NCBI GenBank assembly: GCA_016873405.1
Contig: VGXH01000069.1
Span: forward strand, 1-8,177
Source of the DNA: a bacterium
GTDB taxonomy: Bacteria; Krumholzibacteriota; Krumholzibacteria; LZORAL124-64-63
DNA length: 8,177 nucleotides
Direction of reading: 5' to 3'
The first letter of the stretch is position 1, and each line of letters begins with the position of its first letter. The notes under the pieces were generated by a model. That model searched no databases, was not told the origin of the DNA, and worked only from the letters and a program-made list of their open reading frames with translations. The position numbers and the translations under genes were made by a program. Of this stretch, positions 6,774-8,177 are shown piece after piece.

Positions 6774-6864
6774 GTCGGTGCGCGAGGGCGACGAGTTCGA
6801 GGAACTCGTCGCCCGCCTGGTGCGCAAGGGGCGGGAGGCGATCACGCGCGTCGGGGGCCGTTGA
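6774..6864 (+). other. Frame-shifted C-terminal tail of EIIA
   Basis: In the +1 frame relative to EIIA, 6778-6864 reads VREGDEFEELVARLVRKGREAITRVGGR and then TGA (6862-6864). This resembles the amphipathic final helix of mannose-class EIIA (LdeLV...a..GreGI). The TGA overlaps the EIIB ATG as TGATG, the junction expected from the intact gene. A one-base insertion near 6768-6778 would explain the shift and would give an EIIA of about 135 residues. It may be a sequence error, a real frameshift or, less likely, programmed slippage at the TAG. Confidence 0.7.
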
Positions 6865-7361
6865 TGGCCGTCGTCCTGGCGCGCATCGACGACCGTCTGA
6901 TCCACGGCCAGGTCACCGTCGGCTGGAGCGAGCGCCTGCGACCGGACCGCATCATCCTGGCCAGCAACGAGATCGCCGCCGACCCCTGGCAGAGCCGCGT
7001 CTACGCCAGCTCGGTGCCGCCGGCCATCGCCGTCTCGGTCGTTTCCCTGGCGCGGGCCGCGGTCGCGTTGCGCGGCCCGGAAGCGGCCGCCGAGCGCACG
7101 ATCGTGCTGACCGGCACCGCCGCCGAGATGAGTGATCTGGCCCACCTCGGGGCGCCCCTGCCCGGGGTCAACCTCGGCGGACTGCACTTCGGCGCCGGAA
7201 AGCTGGAGATGCTCCCGTTCGTGTTCGTGGACCGGCGCGACCTCGAGGCGCTCCGGCGGCTGCTGGCGGCCGGGCTCGCCTTGACCGCGCAGCAGGTGCC
7301 GGGAGGGCGCGAGCACGCGATCGGCGCCCAGCAGATCGACGAGATGGAAAGGCGTCTGTGA
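6864..7361 (+). CDS. PTS mannose/sorbose-class EIIB component
   Basis: EIIB takes phosphate from EIIA on a histidine and transfers it to the sugar bound by EIIC/EIID. The 165-residue product has the defining motif RIDDRLIHGQVTVGW with phospho-His14, and continues with typical EIIB segments (IILASNEIAADPW, VNLGGLHFG). Length matches the stand-alone domain. The ATG at 6864 overlaps a TGA (6862-6864) that ends the shifted EIIA tail. A TTG directly upstream (6861) could also initiate. No good Shine-Dalgarno is visible, so translation probably relied on coupling to EIIA, which the EIIA truncation would weaken. The stop overlaps the EIIC start. The sugar cannot be inferred. Confidence 0.95.
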   Translation: MAVVLARIDDRLIHGQVTVGWSERLRPDRIILASNEIAADPWQSRVYASSVPPAIAVSVVSLARAAVALRGPEAAAERTIVLTGTAAEMSDLAHLGAPLPGVNLGGLHFGAGKLEMLPFVFVDRRDLEALRRLLAAGLALTAQQVPGGREHAIGAQQIDEMERRL

Positions 7362-8158
7362 TGGCGGTCGTCCTCGGGGCGATGGTGCTTTTGGCGGGGG
7401 GCTCGGCCACGGTGCCTCCTGCGGCGGCGCCGCTGGCGGTGCTGCCGCCGGGCTTGGACTGGACCCTGGTCGGCTGGCTGGCCGTGCTGGCGGGGTGCCT
7501 GGCCCTGGACGAGACCGCGCTGGCGCAGACCTGGTTGAGCCAGCCGCTGCCGGCCGCCCTGCTGGCGGGCGTGGTGGCCGGTGAGCCCGGACTGGGTCTG
7601 GCGCTGGGGCTGCCCCTGCAACTGGCCCTGACGATGAACCTCCCCCCGGGCCAGACGATCACCGGCGATGCGGCCGGCGCCGCGGTGGCCGTGGTCGGGG
7701 CCGCGGCGATGGCCGCGGGCGGGCCGGCGGGAGCGGCCGGCGCTCCCGAGGGCGAAATGGTCGGCTGGCTGCTGCTGGCGACGGCCGCGCTGAGCCTGGC
7801 CGGCCATCCGCTGGTGCAGGCCGAGCGCCGCCTCCACCTGACCTGGATGCTGCAGGGGCACCGGACGCTGCGGGACGGGCATCTGGGCCGCATCGACGCC
7901 ATCCACGGCCGCTGCCTGGCGGCCGGCTTCCTGCGCGGGGCCGTGTCCGCGGCGGCGGCCCTGCTGCTGGTGGCCGGCCTGTGGCTGCCGCTGCTGGCGA
8001 AGCTGCCCGCAGTCCTGCGCACGGGCCTGGCCTGGCTGCCCTGGCTCGTGGCGGCGCTGGGGCTCGGCGCCGTCGCCGAACGGTACGGGGCGATCCGGCA
8101 CTGGCGCTGGGTCCTGGCGGGGCTGGGTTGCGGCTGGCTGGCGGGAGCGCTCCTGTGA
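7361..8158 (+). CDS. PTS mannose/sorbose-class EIIC-like membrane protein
   Basis: EIIC is the membrane channel subunit paired with EIID. The start ATG overlaps the EIIB stop (TGATG, 7359-7363) and has GGAAAGG at 7346-7352, giving 265 residues, about the usual size. The recognisable EIIC segment begins near residue 36 (VGWLAVLAGCLALDETALAQTWLSQPL), followed by GLGLALGLPLQLALTMNLPPGQ, which occupies the place of the family's ELxxxxxxPVGA region. Several hydrophobic segments follow (about 107-125, 134-149, 187-212, 222-242, 251-264). The first 35 or so residues are an Ala/Pro-rich extension that I do not recognise from the family. The EIIC call rests on motif order, hydrophobicity and position after EIIB. 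It may be a divergent, regulatory version. Confidence 0.85.
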   Translation: MAVVLGAMVLLAGGSATVPPAAAPLAVLPPGLDWTLVGWLAVLAGCLALDETALAQTWLSQPLPAALLAGVVAGEPGLGLALGLPLQLALTMNLPPGQTITGDAAGAAVAVVGAAAMAAGGPAGAAGAPEGEMVGWLLLATAALSLAGHPLVQAERRLHLTWMLQGHRTLRDGHLGRIDAIHGRCLAAGFLRGAVSAAAALLLVAGLWLPLLAKLPAVLRTGLAWLPWLVAALGLGAVAERYGAIRHWRWVLAGLGCGWLAGALL

Positions 8159-8177
8159 GCCGCCCGGGCGCGAGAAA
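8155..8177 (+). CDS. Possible start of the next gene (EIID expected)
   Basis: A GTG overlaps the EIIC stop as GTGA (8155-8158) and opens a frame MSRPGAR that runs off the window. Overlapping starts are the rule in this gene set, and mannose-class EIIC is normally followed by EIID. Only seven codons are visible, so the identity is inferred from context alone. Confidence 0.3.

Noticed and set aside
1..8177. Mobile elements, CRISPR arrays, tRNA or rRNA genes, phage or defence genes
   Set aside because: I found no direct-repeat arrays, transposase or integrase motifs, or RNA-gene signatures. The window is a contiguous set of housekeeping genes on one strand.

Overview
The window is very GC-rich and nearly fully coding, with every gene on the + strand. 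It looks like chromosomal housekeeping DNA from a Gram-negative, LPS-making bacterium. The gene order (kdsD, lptC, lptB, rpoN, hpf, hprK, mannose-class PTS genes) resembles the rpoN neighbourhood of Deltaproteobacteria and of some GC-rich candidate phyla. Gammaproteobacteria instead carry ptsN, rapZ and npr after hpf. I cannot place the organism more precisely from sequence alone.

Layout. Positions 2-763 hold the 3' part of kdsD (arabinose-5-phosphate isomerase, Kdo precursor supply). A short spacer (764 to about 950) follows, with a sigma70-like promoter (785-813), a sigma54 -24/-12 promoter (838-854) and an 18-nt palindrome (893-910). Next comes a tightly packed set: a lipid A acyltransferase-like protein, an LptC-like lipoprotein, the LptB ATPase, RpoN (sigma54), long-form HPF (ribosome hibernation), HPr kinase/phosphorylase, and mannose-class PTS components EIIA, EIIB and EIIC. 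The next gene, probably EIID, may start with a GTG overlapping the EIIC stop at the window edge.

How the genes fit together. The first part makes and exports LPS: Kdo precursor, lipid A acylation, Lpt transport. The middle holds a global sigma factor and a stationary-phase ribosome factor. The end is a phosphotransferase module whose HPr kinase can sense energy state. The sigma54 promoter lies upstream of an apparent operon that contains the sigma54 gene, so RpoN may feed back on its own expression.

Oddities. Two genes lose their last 30 or so codons while the coding signal of the lost tail remains. lptC has an in-frame TAA at 2392-2394; its tail continues to a TGA that overlaps the lptB GTG. 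EIIA hits a TAG at 6771-6773; a +1-shifted tail continues to a TGA that overlaps the EIIB ATG. These are either residual contig errors or real lesions that would break translational coupling. No separate kdsC, lptA, rapZ or ptsN is present where relatives often carry them. I see no RNA genes, CRISPR arrays, mobile elements or U-tract terminators. The core gene set is familiar; the promoter arrangement and the two disrupted 3' ends are the points most worth checking.
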